64,000 nt of DNA, from NCBI RefSeq assembly GCF_018343665.1, contig NZ_JAGYPM010000003.1:339497-403496 (forward strand), given 5' to 3'. Source of the DNA: Cytobacillus citreus (GTDB taxonomy: Bacteria; Bacillota; Bacilli; Bacillales; Cytobacillaceae). Below the pieces are notes generated by a model that saw nothing but the letters and a program-made list of their open reading frames with translations, ran no database searches and was not told where the DNA came from. Position numbers and translations under genes: made by a program. Below, piece after piece: positions 1-9,167 of this stretch. Within the stretch, counting starts at the first letter, position 1, and every line of letters begins with the position of its first letter.

Positions 1-227
1 GGGCAAAGCTTTTTCGCCTCCCATAGCGTCATCGTGGTTTTCACCCCAAAGCTCCTTGCCTCATAGCTGCATGTAACAATAATTCCTCTGCGTTCCTCAG
101 GATTGCCTGCAATAGCCAGAGGCATCCCTTTTAGTGAGGGATCATAAGCCATCTCGACTGACGCATAGAAGCTATTCATATCCACATGTAATATAACTCT
201 TCCATTTTTAGGATACATATGTTTCAT
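1..227 (-). CDS. dinB: DNA polymerase IV (Y-family), 5' part only
   Basis: N-terminal 75 codons of a Y-family translesion DNA polymerase; the rest lies beyond the left edge. The translation contains HVDMNSFYASVE, the hallmark first catalytic motif with a metal-binding aspartate, followed by RRGIIVTCSYEARSFGV, also typical of the family. The start ATG is at 227, with a GGGAAG-like ribosome site upstream. In B. subtilis the homologue YqjH sits beside yqjE, as here. The enzyme extends primers past damaged bases with low fidelity. Identification is secure; completeness cannot be judged. Confidence 0.93.
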   Translation of the reverse strand, partial: MKHMYPKNGRVILHVDMNSFYASVEMAYDPSLKGMPLAIAGNPEERRGIIVTCSYEARSFGVKTTMTLWEAKKLC

Positions 228-334
228 GCCTGCACTTCCCTGTTCTTATTCTGCTACTATTTTATCAAATTAATAAGGTTCCTTTCATCTTTGGACTAAA
301 ATGAGTTTGAATATGCTCGCTTCAAAATGCCGAT

Positions 335-372
335 TAAAAACAAAACAGAGGATGCCTTAAACAATCCCCTGT
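335..372 (-). terminator. Rho-independent terminator after the CheW-like gene
   Basis: A 9-bp stem (345-353 with 364-372, one G.U pair) lies just past the CheW-like stop codon. On the minus strand it is followed by a T-rich tract (335-344). Confidence 0.7.
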
Positions 373-382
373 TAATAAGCAA

Positions 383-856
383 TTATGTAGTTTTTTGCTC
401 TTTCATATATTCTTGAATCTCTCTAATACCTTCAAGGGACTGTACCATCTGAGTTGGGTCAATTAATGTGATAATTCTAGAATTCAAGTTAGCAATTCCT
501 GTAAAATAAGTTGTCTTTTTATAAGCAATAAGACCCAATTGCTTTATTACCCCTTCTGGAATGTTAATTATTTCCTTTGTATCCGATACTACCACACCGA
601 TTAAAAGTTCATCAGTTTGCAATACAATTATCTTCGTTGATTCCTTTACTTGAATAGATTGATTATAGAGAACTCTTTCAAAATCGATAACAGGGATAAG
701 CTCTCCCCTTACATTGAATATCCCATTTACATAAGCAGGTAAATGCGGAATTGGTGTAACGCCTTCCATTTTCTCTATTGATACGACAAATCGGATTGGA
801 ATAGCGTATTCCTCATTCCCAACTTGAAAAACAACAACTTTATTTGTCTCTTCCAA
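383..856 (-). CDS. CheW-domain chemotaxis coupling protein
   Basis: 157-residue protein made of one CheW domain. It begins VVVFQVGNEEYAIPI and contains the typical stretch VNGIFNVRGELIPVIDF (about residues 43-59). CheW proteins dock chemoreceptors to the CheA kinase in the cytoplasm. There is no response-regulator domain, so this is CheW-like rather than CheV-like. The start is TTG at 856, seven bases after GGAGG. It is monocistronic, between dinB and yqjE, with a terminator behind it and no chemotaxis genes nearby. It could be a paralogous coupling protein; its receptor partner is unknown. Confidence 0.85.
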   Translation of the reverse strand: MEETNKVVVFQVGNEEYAIPIRFVVSIEKMEGVTPIPHLPAYVNGIFNVRGELIPVIDFERVLYNQSIQVKESTKIIVLQTDELLIGVVVSDTKEIINIPEGVIKQLGLIAYKKTTYFTGIANLNSRIITLIDPTQMVQSLEGIREIQEYMKEQKTT

Positions 857-980
857 AATAATACCTCCAGTAAATCAAGTGGGCATTTTCCCCTATATCA
901 ATATTACTAAAGGAGGATGAATTTTTGAAGAGAATTTATCTGTAATACTGAAATTCATAGCCATCGGTGACTTTTAGAAA

Positions 981-998
981 AACTTGGCGTTCGCCAAG
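981..998. repeat. Short perfect inverted repeat in an intergenic region
   Basis: An 8-bp palindrome arm (ACTTGGCG/CGCCAAGT) with a 2-base spacer is followed by T-rich sequence in both directions. No gene ends here: yqjE has its own terminator at 1112-1156. It may be a stray terminator or part of a dispersed repeat; function is not shown. Confidence 0.4.
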
Positions 999-1111
999 TC
1001 CTTTTTGGTGAATGCCTTAGTTTTTCTTATGCGATCTTATTAGCAGATATTTTATTGAAAACATACTTTACTTTAATACGTTAAAAAAACTTAAACTTTC
1101 CGATTAGCCAA

Positions 1112-1156
1112 AAAAAATAGAGTGAAAATCCTATTAGATTTCACACTCTATTTTTC
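1112..1156 (-). terminator. Terminator after yqjE
   Basis: A 12-bp stem (AAAAATAGAGTG with CACTCTATTTTT) sits ten bases past the yqjE stop. A- and T-runs at both feet would make it work in either direction. It closes the yqjC-yqjD-yqjE group. Confidence 0.75.
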
Positions 1157-1165
1157 CAAATATGA

Positions 1166-2284
1166 TTATGCAGCGATTTCCTCAATGATCGCAATAACCA
1201 TTTCAGCTAGCTTATTCAGCTCTTCAATTGGCATGCGTTCGTTCGTTGTGTGGATTTCCTCGTAACCGACTGCCAAGTTAACGGTTGGGATGCCAAAGCC
1301 TGCAATTACATTTGCATCACTGCCGCCCCCGCTATTTAATAATTCACAGCTACGGCCAATTTTTGCCGCGGCTCTACGTGCAACCTCGACTACATGGTCT
1401 CCTTCACCAAATTTGAAACCAGGATACATAACTTGAACTTCAACTTCTGCTTTTCCGCCCATTTCATTAGCAGCACTTTCAAAAGCTTCTTTCATTTTAC
1501 GCACTTGCTCTTCCATTTTCTCATTAATTAAAGAGCGCGCCTCTGCTAGAATATCAACACGATCACATACGATATTCGTTTGTGTTCCACCTTCAAAGCG
1601 GCCAATATTTGCTGTTGTTTCCTCATCAATTCGGCCTAAAGGCATTCTAGAGATCGCCTTAGACGCGATTGTAATAGCAGAAACGCCTTTTTCTGGAGCA
1701 ACACCTGCATGGGCTGTTTTTCCAAAAATCGTCGCCTTTACTTTTGCTTGAGTTGGTGCTGCAACAATAATATTCCCTACTTTGCCATCACTATCTAATG
1801 CATAGCCATATTTAGCAGTAACTAATGATGAATCAAGGGCTTTTGCTCCAACTAATCCCGATTCTTCACCGACTGTAATAATAAATTGAATCGTTCCATG
1901 AGGTATACTTTGCTCTTTTAACACCTTAATAATTTCAAGCATGACGGCCAGCCCTGTTTTATCATCTGCTCCTAGAATAGTTGTACCATCTGATACAACA
2001 AAGCCATCCTTGATTGAAGGCTTTACACCTTTTGCAGGAACTACTGTATCCATATGAGAAGTAAAATAGATCGTATCAACACCATCTTTTGTACCTTGAA
2101 GCGTACAAATCAAGTTGCCTGCACCATGACCCGTCTGTGCTGTTGTATCGTCCTCAAAAACTTCAACACCTAAATCACTGAATTTTTTCTTTAAAACTTT
2201 TGCAATTTCTGTTTCATATTTTGTTTCAGAATCGATTTGTACAAGCTCTAAAAATTCGTTAAGCAAGCGATCTTGATTAATCAT
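1166..2284 (-). CDS. yqjE: M20-family metallopeptidase, tripeptidase-like (YqjE)
   Basis: 372-residue cytosolic zinc peptidase of the M20/peptidase T-like family. Visible metal-site motifs are SHMDTV (about residue 76), GADDKTGLA (about 107), GEESGLVGA (about 140, catalytic Glu-Glu) and a late HTTNER histidine. A dimerisation lid lies between the two halves. The chosen start is ATG at 2284 (MINQDRL), eight bases after GGAGG; the in-frame upstream TTG overlaps that ribosome site. It is the last gene of the yqjC-yqjD-yqjE set, as in B. subtilis. The substrate is probably small peptides, though no link to the neighbouring propionyl-CoA genes is apparent. Confidence 0.9.
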   Translation of the reverse strand: MINQDRLLNEFLELVQIDSETKYETEIAKVLKKKFSDLGVEVFEDDTTAQTGHGAGNLICTLQGTKDGVDTIYFTSHMDTVVPAKGVKPSIKDGFVVSDGTTILGADDKTGLAVMLEIIKVLKEQSIPHGTIQFIITVGEESGLVGAKALDSSLVTAKYGYALDSDGKVGNIIVAAPTQAKVKATIFGKTAHAGVAPEKGVSAITIASKAISRMPLGRIDEETTANIGRFEGGTQTNIVCDRVDILAEARSLINEKMEEQVRKMKEAFESAANEMGGKAEVEVQVMYPGFKFGEGDHVVEVARRAAAKIGRSCELLNSGGGSDANVIAGFGIPTVNLAVGYEEIHTTNERMPIEELNKLAEMVIAIIEEIAA

Positions 2285-2483
2285 TACTATTGCCTCCAAT
2301 ATTTTACGTTTCCTTTATTAGTATACCTTTATAAACTCTAATTGCAAAAGATAAGAAACTACTTTATGTTCAAGATAATGGAAATTTTTAAGTTTATTAA
2401 CGTACTTAAATGGATTTGAAGTTTCAAGATGGTCTTTAAAAAAATCGTATAAAAGGCATTCGCCACTTCAAGATTTTCCCATG

Positions 2484-4034
2484 TTACAATGGGATATTTC
2501 CATGCTTCTTCTTCGGTCTTTTTTCCTGTTTATTCCTTAGCATTTCTAGAGATTGGATAAGCTTGATTCTTGTCTCGCGTGGATCGATCACATCGTCGAC
2601 CATTCCTCTGCTTGCAGCAACATAAGGATTCGCAAATTTCTCGCGGTACTCTTCAATTTTCTGTGCTCTTGTAGCTTCTGGATCATCACTGTTTTGAATT
2701 TCTCTAGCAAAAATAATATTCGCCGCTCCTTGTGGGCCCATTACAGCCACTTCCGCATTTGGCCATGCAAAAACAAGATCAGCTCCAATTGCTTTACTAT
2801 TTAAAGCAACATAAGCACCACCGAAGGCTTTTCGTAAAATGACTGTAAGCTTTGGAACAGTCGCTTCAGAATAAGCATAAAGAATTTTCGCGCCGTGACG
2901 GATTATTCCGCCATGCTCCTGTTTTACTCCAGGGAAGAAACCCGTAACATCTTCAAATGTTATAATCGGAATGTTGAAGGAGTCACAAAAACGAATAAAT
3001 CTTGCTGCTTTATCAGATGAATCGATATCTAATCCCCCAGCCATAAATTTCGGCTGATTACACACAAGACCGACAACCTCCCCTTTCATTCTCGCTAAAC
3101 CAACGACTATGTTTTTGGCAAAATCCTGCTGAACCTCCATAAAGGAGCCTGCATCCACTACCTGCTCGATGACTTTACGGACATCGTATGGACGTACAGC
3201 ATCAAATGGAATGATATCTGTTAAGTCCGGACGGTAATCATCATCTTCAACTGCCTCTGCCATCGGAGGCTTTTCCGTATTATTTTGCGGCAGGAAGCTT
3301 AATAATCGGCGAACCTGTTCGATGACCTCAGCTTCTGTCTCCCCTTTAAAATGTGCATTACCACTTATTGTATTATGTACACTCGCACCACCAAGATCTT
3401 CAGACGAAATTTTCTCACCTGTTACCGTTTCAATAACCTTCGGACCGGTAATAAACATCTGACTTGTCTTCTCTACCATGAAAACAAAATCCGTAATTGC
3501 CGGCGAATAAACCGCACCACCCGCACATGGTCCCATAATCACTGAAATCTGCGGAATTACACCTGAGTATATCGAATTTCTATAAAAAATATGTCCATAG
3601 CCATCCAGAGAAACTACACCTTCTTGAATCCTTGCACCACCAGAATCATTTAAGCCCACAAATGGTGTACCATTTTGTGCTGCTAAGTCCATAACATTCG
3701 CAATTTTTTTAGCATGCATTTCCCCAAGTGCTCCGCCAAACACTGTGAAATCTTGTGAAAATAAAAAAATTGGCCTGCCATTTACTTTTCCATAACCTGT
3801 TACAACACCATCTCCAGGCCCTTTTTGACTCTCAAGTCCAAAGTCTGTACAGCGATGCTCAATAAAAGGATTAAGCTCAACAAATGTACCTGGATCAACT
3901 AATAGATCAATCCGCTCCCTAGCAGTAAGCTTTCCTTTTTCATGTTGCTTTTCAATTCTCTCATCTCCGCCACCTAATTCAATTTCTCTTCTGCGATCAT
4001 ATAATTCATTAATTTTCTCATAGATATCTGCCAT
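2484..4034 (-). CDS. yqjD: Acyl-CoA carboxylase carboxyltransferase, propionyl/methylmalonyl-CoA type
   Basis: 516-residue biotin-dependent carboxyltransferase of the PccB/MmdA family. Both crotonase-like halves are present: the N-terminal half has KGKLTARERIDLL, GDGVVTGYGKVNGRP and DSGGARIQEGV; the C-terminal half has FARMKG-type and GGIIRHGAKILYAYSEATVPK motifs and ends with the usual MRGMVDDVIDP region. It transfers carboxyl groups between biotin and propionyl-/methylmalonyl-CoA. The start ATG overlaps the epimerase stop (TAATG), showing coupling. No biotin carboxylase or biotin carrier gene is in the window. It pairs functionally with YqjC and the MutAB mutase 7 kb away. Confidence 0.9.
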   Translation of the reverse strand: MADIYEKINELYDRRREIELGGGDERIEKQHEKGKLTARERIDLLVDPGTFVELNPFIEHRCTDFGLESQKGPGDGVVTGYGKVNGRPIFLFSQDFTVFGGALGEMHAKKIANVMDLAAQNGTPFVGLNDSGGARIQEGVVSLDGYGHIFYRNSIYSGVIPQISVIMGPCAGGAVYSPAITDFVFMVEKTSQMFITGPKVIETVTGEKISSEDLGGASVHNTISGNAHFKGETEAEVIEQVRRLLSFLPQNNTEKPPMAEAVEDDDYRPDLTDIIPFDAVRPYDVRKVIEQVVDAGSFMEVQQDFAKNIVVGLARMKGEVVGLVCNQPKFMAGGLDIDSSDKAARFIRFCDSFNIPIITFEDVTGFFPGVKQEHGGIIRHGAKILYAYSEATVPKLTVILRKAFGGAYVALNSKAIGADLVFAWPNAEVAVMGPQGAANIIFAREIQNSDDPEATRAQKIEEYREKFANPYVAASRGMVDDVIDPRETRIKLIQSLEMLRNKQEKRPKKKHGNIPL

Positions 4035-4447
4035 TATTGCTCCAATCCTTTCTTTTCACAAAATTCATATAGAACGCTGCCAGTTGATTTCGGATGCATA
4101 AATGCTACTTCGGCACCGCCGGCCCCAATTTTTGGCGAGTCCTGAAGCATCCTGATTCCTTTTTCTTTCATTTCATTGATACGTTCTTGAATTGAATCAA
4201 CACCTAAGGCCACATGATGAAGACCTTCGCCGCGTTTTTCAATGAACTTTGCCACAGCACTTTCCTGGCTTGTTGGCTCTAATAACTCAAGCTTTGTTTC
4301 ACCAGCTTTTAGGAAGGCTACCTTTAGCTTTTCACTCTCTACTTCTTCAATTCCTAACAGCGGGAGCTTTAGAATCTCCGTATAAAAAGGCAGTGCCTCA
4401 TCAAGTGAGCGAACTGCAATCCCGATATGGTCTACTTTTTTGATCAT
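4034..4447 (-). CDS. yqjC: Methylmalonyl-CoA epimerase (VOC fold)
   Basis: 137-residue vicinal-oxygen-chelate protein that interconverts (S)- and (R)-methylmalonyl-CoA. The sequence begins KKVDHIGIAVRSL and has GLHHVALGV and GSVLYEF, placing the metal ligands His, His and Glu as expected for the family. The start ATG at 4447 follows GAGAGGGG; a longer reading to 4513 has no ribosome site. The gene is first of the yqjC-yqjD-yqjE group and overlaps yqjD by one base. It would supply the epimer used by the B12 mutase encoded by mutA-mutB. Confidence 0.92.
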   Translation of the reverse strand: MIKKVDHIGIAVRSLDEALPFYTEILKLPLLGIEEVESEKLKVAFLKAGETKLELLEPTSQESAVAKFIEKRGEGLHHVALGVDSIQERINEMKEKGIRMLQDSPKIGAGGAEVAFMHPKSTGSVLYEFCEKKGLEQ

Positions 4448-4645
4448 AGTTGTTTCCCCTCTCAATTTGCTAAACAAATCACTACCTTTAAAAATTATAA
4501 GCTTTTCTGACAATAATAAAAATAGATTTACATTAAGAATTCTCTAATAATGTCGAAAATTCCTTTAAACAATCGAACGGTTGTTCATTTTCATTTTTCT
4601 TAGTAAAATAGGAATAAGAGAAAATAGATTTAAGGAGGAATTTAT

Positions 4646-4741
4646 TTGTCTAATAAAAAAACGCGAAAAATTGTTGTTTATTTAATGATTTTTGCAATGT
4701 TAGCTTCTTCATTGGCCGTGGGCGCGACAATGTTTTTATAG
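4646..4741 (+). CDS. prli42: Prli42-like stressosome-anchoring miniprotein
   Basis: 31-residue protein on the plus strand, with TTG start at 4646 preceded by AAGGAGG at seven bases. It has a basic N-terminus (SNKKTRKIVVYL) followed by one hydrophobic helix. Length, charge pattern and composition match the Prli42 family, which in Listeria anchors the stressosome at the membrane. It is divergent from yqjC and followed by a strong hairpin. The assignment rests on recognition of the short sequence; the gene is easily missed by annotation pipelines. Confidence 0.75.
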   Translation: MSNKKTRKIVVYLMIFAMLASSLAVGATMFL

Positions 4742-4760
4742 TAGATCTTAGTTAATCATC

Positions 4761-4793
4761 AAAAAGGGACTGTCTCGAAACAGTCCCTTTTTT
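4761..4793. terminator. Bidirectional terminator between prli42 and the L,D-transpeptidase gene
   Basis: A 12-bp stem (AAAAGGGACTG side against CAGTCCCTTTT) with an 8-base loop is flanked by A- and T-runs. It serves the plus-strand miniprotein and the minus-strand gene ending at 4832. Confidence 0.85.
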
Positions 4794-4831
4794 AATGATT
4801 AAATTAGAGTGAGACTTCCAATAAGGAAATT

Positions 4832-5344
4832 TCACTTAATCGCGCCATATACTCTCCCAATCTGTTCAAAGTTATCAGAAGAAGTAACAATTAAAATTTT
4901 TGTTCCAATTGGAACAATATCATATAAGGATTCTACTGTCTCATTCTGCAGTCGGATACAGCCTTGAGATACATATTTTCCAATCGAGGATGGATCATTA
5001 GTACCATGAATCCCATAGATCCTTCCATCTGTTTCGGCAGCATCAAAGCCAATCCATCTTGTACCTAACGGATTATTAGGATCTCCACCCTTAATATCCT
5101 TCTTACGGTAGTATGGCTCCACCGCTTTTACCGTAATAGTAAAAAATCCTTCCGGTGTTAAATCTTCCGTTTTTCCAGTTGCTGCAGCCATTACCGTTTG
5201 CACTTTATTGTCTTTAATATAGGCCACTTCGTTGTTTTTTTTATTTACGATAATAAATGGATCTCCTGGCATTGGGTTTTGTCCTAATGGCCAAATTGGG
5301 GAAAAGATAAAAGTAAGGCAAACAGCTGAAATTATTTTGAGCAT
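4832..5344 (-). CDS. Secreted L,D-transpeptidase (YkuD family)
   Basis: 170-residue exported enzyme. Residues 1-22 form a hydrophobic signal or anchor segment. The YkuD domain carries the catalytic motif HGTND followed by SQGCIRL, with the nucleophile Cys in SQGC, plus NPLGTRWIGF upstream. Such enzymes form 3-3 cross-links or tether proteins to peptidoglycan, often in spore or envelope maturation. The gene lies between prli42 and yqjA, where B. subtilis has yqjB. No LysM domain is present. Target substrate is not predictable from the sequence. Confidence 0.88.
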   Translation of the reverse strand: MLKIISAVCLTFIFSPIWPLGQNPMPGDPFIIVNKKNNEVAYIKDNKVQTVMAAATGKTEDLTPEGFFTITVKAVEPYYRKKDIKGGDPNNPLGTRWIGFDAAETDGRIYGIHGTNDPSSIGKYVSQGCIRLQNETVESLYDIVPIGTKILIVTSSDNFEQIGRVYGAIK

Positions 5345-5392
5345 ATAATCACCAACTATTTTCTAGAAGGAGTTCCTTCTTTTGTTTTCCCC

Positions 5393-6388
5393 TTAGTTTT
5401 TACCAGAATTAGCATGTCCATGCACTTTTTTTCCTTTGGGCAGCTCTTTTGTTGAGCTTTTGACCCATAAATACTGTTCCATTTCTCGAACAAATTGAAA
5501 AAGGGCAGCCCTTGCTTCAAATTCCTGTCTAGTCTTCGGTAAATCCATTCTTTTAAAAGAAGCTTTCATGACGAAAAGCTTGTCTAAGAAGTGATCAGCT
5601 GTATTTCCAGGATGAATATTTTCCGCTAGTTCTTCAATAAAGTCAGCTATCATCTCCCCCTGTTCAACCGTATGTGAGATCGAAGTGACGATTGGCAGTA
5701 CACGTTCAATAATCTCAAATTGTTTTTCCCTCATTTTGAAATAATGAAAATAAACATTTTCATTTCGGAGGAAATGATTTTCAACATCTCGAAATGCTAA
5801 TGATTCAGCCTGTTCAATTAATTTTGTCGTTTCAGTAATTTCGTACCCATCCCAGTCGCTTTCATTTGTCCGTAAATATTTAACAATTTCATCAAAAATT
5901 CTTTTGAAATTCTCTTCTATTTGCACCTGATATTCTCTCAGCTTGATATCAAGGCTAGGCATAAAAATATTGGCGACAAGCGCAACACCGATTCCGATCG
6001 TAATGATGCCTATTTCATTCAAAATAATATCCCATGTCATTTGGCCAGCTGAGTAAATATGTAATATGATTACACTGCTAGTAACAATTCCATCGCTCTT
6101 CCTAAGCATAACAGCAGTAGGAATAAATAAAAGAAGCAGTAGTCCAATCATTAATGGATGGTAGGCAATTCCTTCGAAAATAATTGCACAAAAAACCATT
6201 GCTAATAAACAAGCAAAAAAACGATCCCACGACGCTCGAAGTGATTTCTTTTTCGTTACTTGTATACATAGAATTGTTATTATTCCAGCTGATGTGAAGT
6301 TTTCAAAACCTAGAATTTGAGCCAAAATAATCGCTGCTGAAGTGCCAATTGCTGTTTTTATGGTTCGATATCCAATACGAAACTTCAT
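5393..6388 (-). CDS. yqjA: YqjA-like membrane protein (aromatic acid exporter family)
   Basis: 331-residue integral membrane protein. Four or five hydrophobic helices occupy residues 10-145, followed by a long charged, mainly helical cytoplasmic tail. The N-terminal start KFRIGYRTIKTAIGTSAA and the SLRASWDRFFACLLAM segment match the YqjA/YgaE group of the aromatic acid exporter (ArAE-like) family. The transported substrate is unknown. Position next to the art genes matches B. subtilis yqjA-yqiZ. The start at 6388 is the only reasonable ATG. Confidence 0.82.
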   Translation of the reverse strand: MKFRIGYRTIKTAIGTSAAIILAQILGFENFTSAGIITILCIQVTKKKSLRASWDRFFACLLAMVFCAIIFEGIAYHPLMIGLLLLLFIPTAVMLRKSDGIVTSSVIILHIYSAGQMTWDIILNEIGIITIGIGVALVANIFMPSLDIKLREYQVQIEENFKRIFDEIVKYLRTNESDWDGYEITETTKLIEQAESLAFRDVENHFLRNENVYFHYFKMREKQFEIIERVLPIVTSISHTVEQGEMIADFIEELAENIHPGNTADHFLDKLFVMKASFKRMDLPKTRQEFEARAALFQFVREMEQYLWVKSSTKELPKGKKVHGHANSGKN

Positions 6389-6456
6389 ATGTATAAACTC
6401 CTATTTATGTCCATTATCTTGCGATATAATTATATAGCTTCTTATTAAATTATGTC

Positions 6457-6491
6457 CCAAAAAAAGAAGATGATCAATAGAGATCATCTTC
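6457..6491 (-). terminator. Terminator of the artPQM operon
   Basis: A perfect 10-bp stem (GAAGATGATC/GATCATCTTC) with a 6-base loop is followed on the minus strand by seven Ts, just past artM. Confidence 0.85.
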
Positions 6492-6542
6492 AAAATGCTA
6501 TATTATCAAAAATAATGGGGAAAAAACAATACACTATTAACT

Positions 6543-7265
6543 TTATAATACTTTCTTCAAGAAATCCTTTGCCCGATCTGATGATGGATTTGTAAAGAAT
6601 TCATTTGGTGGAGCATCCTCCACAAGAACCCCGCCGTCCAAAAAAAGAACTCGATCAGCAACTTCTCTCGCAAAACCCATTTCATGCGTGACTATTGCCA
6701 TTGTCATTCCAGTATCGGCTAATGTTTTCATAACATCTAACACCTCTTTGACCATCTCTGGGTCAAGGGCAGATGTCGGCTCATCAAATAACATCACTTC
6801 TGGCTCCATCGCAAGCGCCCGAGCGATGGCTACCCTTTGCTTTTGCCCCCCTGATAACCGATTTGGATAAGTATCGGCTTTGTCAGACAATCCAACTTTA
6901 CTTAATAGCTCCATCCCAATTTTTTCAGCTTCAGGCTTGGAAAGGCCTCTTACATTCATAGGAGCATACGTTAAATTTTGTAGGACTGTTTTATGGGGAA
7001 AAAGGTGAAAATGCTGAAAAACCATTCCAACATTTTGACGAACCTTCATAATATTTGTTTTTTTATCTGTTATCTCTTGATCTCTAATCCAAATTCGTCC
7101 ATTTGTTGGCTTCTCTAAAAAATTGATACAGCGGAGAAAAGTCGATTTCCCTGAACCAGATGGACCGATAATGGCAACGACCTCTCCCTCTTTAATTGTA
7201 GTTGAAATACCTTTTAATACTTCAAGCTTTCCGAACTGTTTATATAAATTTTCAATTTTAATCAC
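6543..7265 (-). CDS. artM: Arginine ABC transporter, ATP-binding subunit
   Basis: 240-residue ATPase of a polar amino acid ABC importer (YqiZ/ArtM). Motifs are complete: Walker [11 protein letters not shown]-loop VFQHFHLF, signature LSGGQKQR, Walker [13 protein letters not shown], and H-loop IVTHEM. It powers uptake at the inner face of the membrane together with ArtQ, overlapping that gene by 8 bp. Gene order artP-artQ-artM equals yqiX-yqiY-yqiZ of B. subtilis, where the substrate is arginine; the substrate here is inferred from that synteny and from the ARG-like box upstream. Confidence 0.9.
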   Translation of the reverse strand: MIKIENLYKQFGKLEVLKGISTTIKEGEVVAIIGPSGSGKSTFLRCINFLEKPTNGRIWIRDQEITDKKTNIMKVRQNVGMVFQHFHLFPHKTVLQNLTYAPMNVRGLSKPEAEKIGMELLSKVGLSDKADTYPNRLSGGQKQRVAIARALAMEPEVMLFDEPTSALDPEMVKEVLDVMKTLADTGMTMAIVTHEMGFAREVADRVLFLDGGVLVEDAPPNEFFTNPSSDRAKDFLKKVL

Positions 7266-7917
7266 CGCGTCTCATCCTTCTTTCTAATGCTTTTCCGAGG
7301 ATTGTTAAAATGATTACCATTAAGTAATAAATGAGACCTGCTAATAATAATGGCTCGATGAAGCGGAACTTGTCCGCACCGACTTGATAAGCTCTGCGCA
7401 TGATATCCATAACTCCGATCGTTGTCACGATCGCAGATTCCTTTGTTAAGGTGATGAACTCATTTAATAATGCTGGCAAAATATTTTTCAATGCTTGCGG
7501 CAAAATAATATGAAGCATCATCTTTCTGTAAGGAACTCCAAGTGCCATAGCGGCCTCACTTTGTCCCTTATCAACTGCAAGAATTCCAGCACGAATGATT
7601 TCCGAGATATATGCTGCAGAATTCATCCCAAATGCCGAAACAGCGGCTGTAATTGGTTCGATTTGATAACCAAATATTTGTGGTGATCCAAAATAAATGA
7701 TCATTAGCTGCAAAACTAAAGGAGTACCACGAAATATGGATGTGTAGGCATCAGCAAACCAAACAAGTGGTTTAAATGAACTAATTTTAAAAAGTGATAA
7801 AATAATTCCAAGTAAAAACCCTAATAAACCTGCTAATCCTACAATTTGGAGCGTAACACCTATACCTTTTAATATATATGGCAGGGAAGGGAGAATGGAA
7901 GAAAAGTCAAGATTCAT
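7258..7917 (-). CDS. artQ: Arginine ABC transporter, permease subunit
   Basis: 219-residue permease of the His/Glu/Gln/Arg family (YqiY). It has about five membrane helices and the cytoplasmic EAA loop [21 protein letters not shown] that contacts the ATPase. The chosen start is ATG at 7917, preceded by GAGAGGA; this gives the same length as the B. subtilis protein, while the in-frame GTG at 7938 lacks a ribosome site. It overlaps artM by 8 bp. Confidence 0.9.
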   Translation of the reverse strand: MNLDFSSILPSLPYILKGIGVTLQIVGLAGLLGFLLGIILSLFKISSFKPLVWFADAYTSIFRGTPLVLQLMIIYFGSPQIFGYQIEPITAAVSAFGMNSAAYISEIIRAGILAVDKGQSEAAMALGVPYRKMMLHIILPQALKNILPALLNEFITLTKESAIVTTIGVMDIMRRAYQVGADKFRFIEPLLLAGLIYYLMVIILTILGKALERRMRRGD

Positions 7918-8079
7918 CCGGAAACTCAGTCCTCTCACTATCTAAGTAAACTATTAGAAACAATTGGCGTTCGTTAATTCCTTCCAAGAGTGCTCAGATT
8001 TTCTAAGCAGTAAATATATCTGCAATCATATTGTTTTCGTACAATATAAAGTTATCTCCCTCATAAGCTAAGGGCAAAA

Positions 8080-8110
8080 ACGTTCAGAAGCTTTGGTCAC
8101 TTCTGAACGT
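8080..8110 (-). terminator. Intercistronic stem-loop between artP and artQ (probable attenuator)
   Basis: A perfect 11-bp stem (ACGTTCAGAAG/CTTCTGAACGT) with a 9-base loop is followed on the minus strand by a short T-run broken by G. It likely causes partial termination, so the binding protein would be made in excess over membrane subunits. This is inference from structure and position. Confidence 0.6.
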
Positions 8111-8138
8111 ATAAACAACAGTACATACAAAGCTAGCT

Positions 8139-8921
8139 TTATTCAAACCATTTTTTGATAATGGCATCTATCTCACCATTGTCAATCATTTCTTTTAACA
8201 CTTTATTGAATTCCTCTGTTAACTTACTATTCTTTGGAAACGCAATTGCGTATCCACCGTCTGCGTCCTCAATTGTGAAACCTTCTAAATCAGGATTATT
8301 ATCTAAATATCCTTTAGCTACTGTATCCTCAATGACCGCTGCATCAAAACGACCCGCTTTGATTTCTTGAATGATTTCAGGAATACGGTTACGATTCTCA
8401 ACAGTCATGTCTACTTCTTTAGCTAATTTTTTCGCTTTTTCTTCTTGGATCGATCCTAGCTGCACACCAACCTTTTTCTTACTAAGGTCTTCAACACTTT
8501 TAATTCCGCTGTCCTTTTGTGATACGATGATGTGCTTTGAAGTATAATAGGTCTCACTAAAATCCACGCTTTTTTTTCTATCTTTCGTTGCTGACATTGC
8601 TGACATAACAAAATCTACTTGACCCGATTGAAGCGCCTGAATTAAACCGCCGAAATCCATATCTTGAAATTTAACTTCATAGCCTAGCTTTTCTGCAACA
8701 GCCTTCGCAATATCAGCATCAACCCCGATTATTTCATCGCCTTTTGCAGTATCAATATATTCAAACGGTGCATAGTCTGCCGATGTTCCCATCGTTAAAA
8801 CTTTCTTATTTGATCCATTTTCTCCTGAACCATTCGATGAATCTTTGTCGCTAGTACCGCATGCTGAAAGTAATCCAATTAATAGAATACTAATGAAAAA
8901 ATAAGAAAATATTTTTTTCAT
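8139..8921 (-). CDS. artP: Arginine ABC transporter, substrate-binding lipoprotein
   Basis: 260-residue extracellular solute-binding protein (YqiX). It has a lipoprotein signal ending in LLSAC, so Cys21 would be lipidated and anchored to the outer face of the membrane. The SBP-bac-3 core begins LTMGTSADYAPFEY and contains DVDFVMSAMSATKDRKKSVDF-type residues typical of polar amino acid binders. It is the first gene of the operon and probably the most expressed, given the stem-loop behind it. Confidence 0.92.
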   Translation of the reverse strand: MKKIFSYFFISILLIGLLSACGTSDKDSSNGSGENGSNKKVLTMGTSADYAPFEYIDTAKGDEIIGVDADIAKAVAEKLGYEVKFQDMDFGGLIQALQSGQVDFVMSAMSATKDRKKSVDFSETYYTSKHIIVSQKDSGIKSVEDLSKKKVGVQLGSIQEEKAKKLAKEVDMTVENRNRIPEIIQEIKAGRFDAAVIEDTVAKGYLDNNPDLEGFTIEDADGGYAIAFPKNSKLTEEFNKVLKEMIDNGEIDAIIKKWFE

Positions 8922-8969
8922 ATTTGTTTTCCCCCTATAATTTTCCGAAAATTAATATTATTAAAATAT

Positions 8970-9026
8970 ATCATTAGCGATAGTCTATTAATTTTCAAGC
9001 ACTTCTTTGGAATTAATAATTATTCA
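8970..9026 (-). promoter_or_regulatory. Putative artP promoter with ARG-box-like operator
   Basis: On the minus strand TTGAAA (8993-8998) and AATGAT (8970-8975) are 17 bases apart. Fourteen bases further upstream, 9013-9026 matches the AhrC/ArgR palindrome TGAATAATTATTCA at 13 of 14 positions. Regulation by arginine is inferred from the motif and from the transporter's function. The rest of 9027-9160 is AT-rich with no gene seen. Confidence 0.5.
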
Positions 9027-9167
9027 CCTTTGTGTATTTTAACACATGATTATATTTATGCAATAAAAATTATAAAATATCAAATATTTTATTATTCTGA
9101 TAAATCTTTTTTGAGTATTTTATATAAAGTCTGTGTTAAAGCTCAGTGTTGTTGATGCTATTTTGTT

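Noticed and set aside
4448..4513. 22-residue N-terminal extension of YqjC
   Set aside because: It has no ribosome site and is not like the family; the ATG at 4447 has one.
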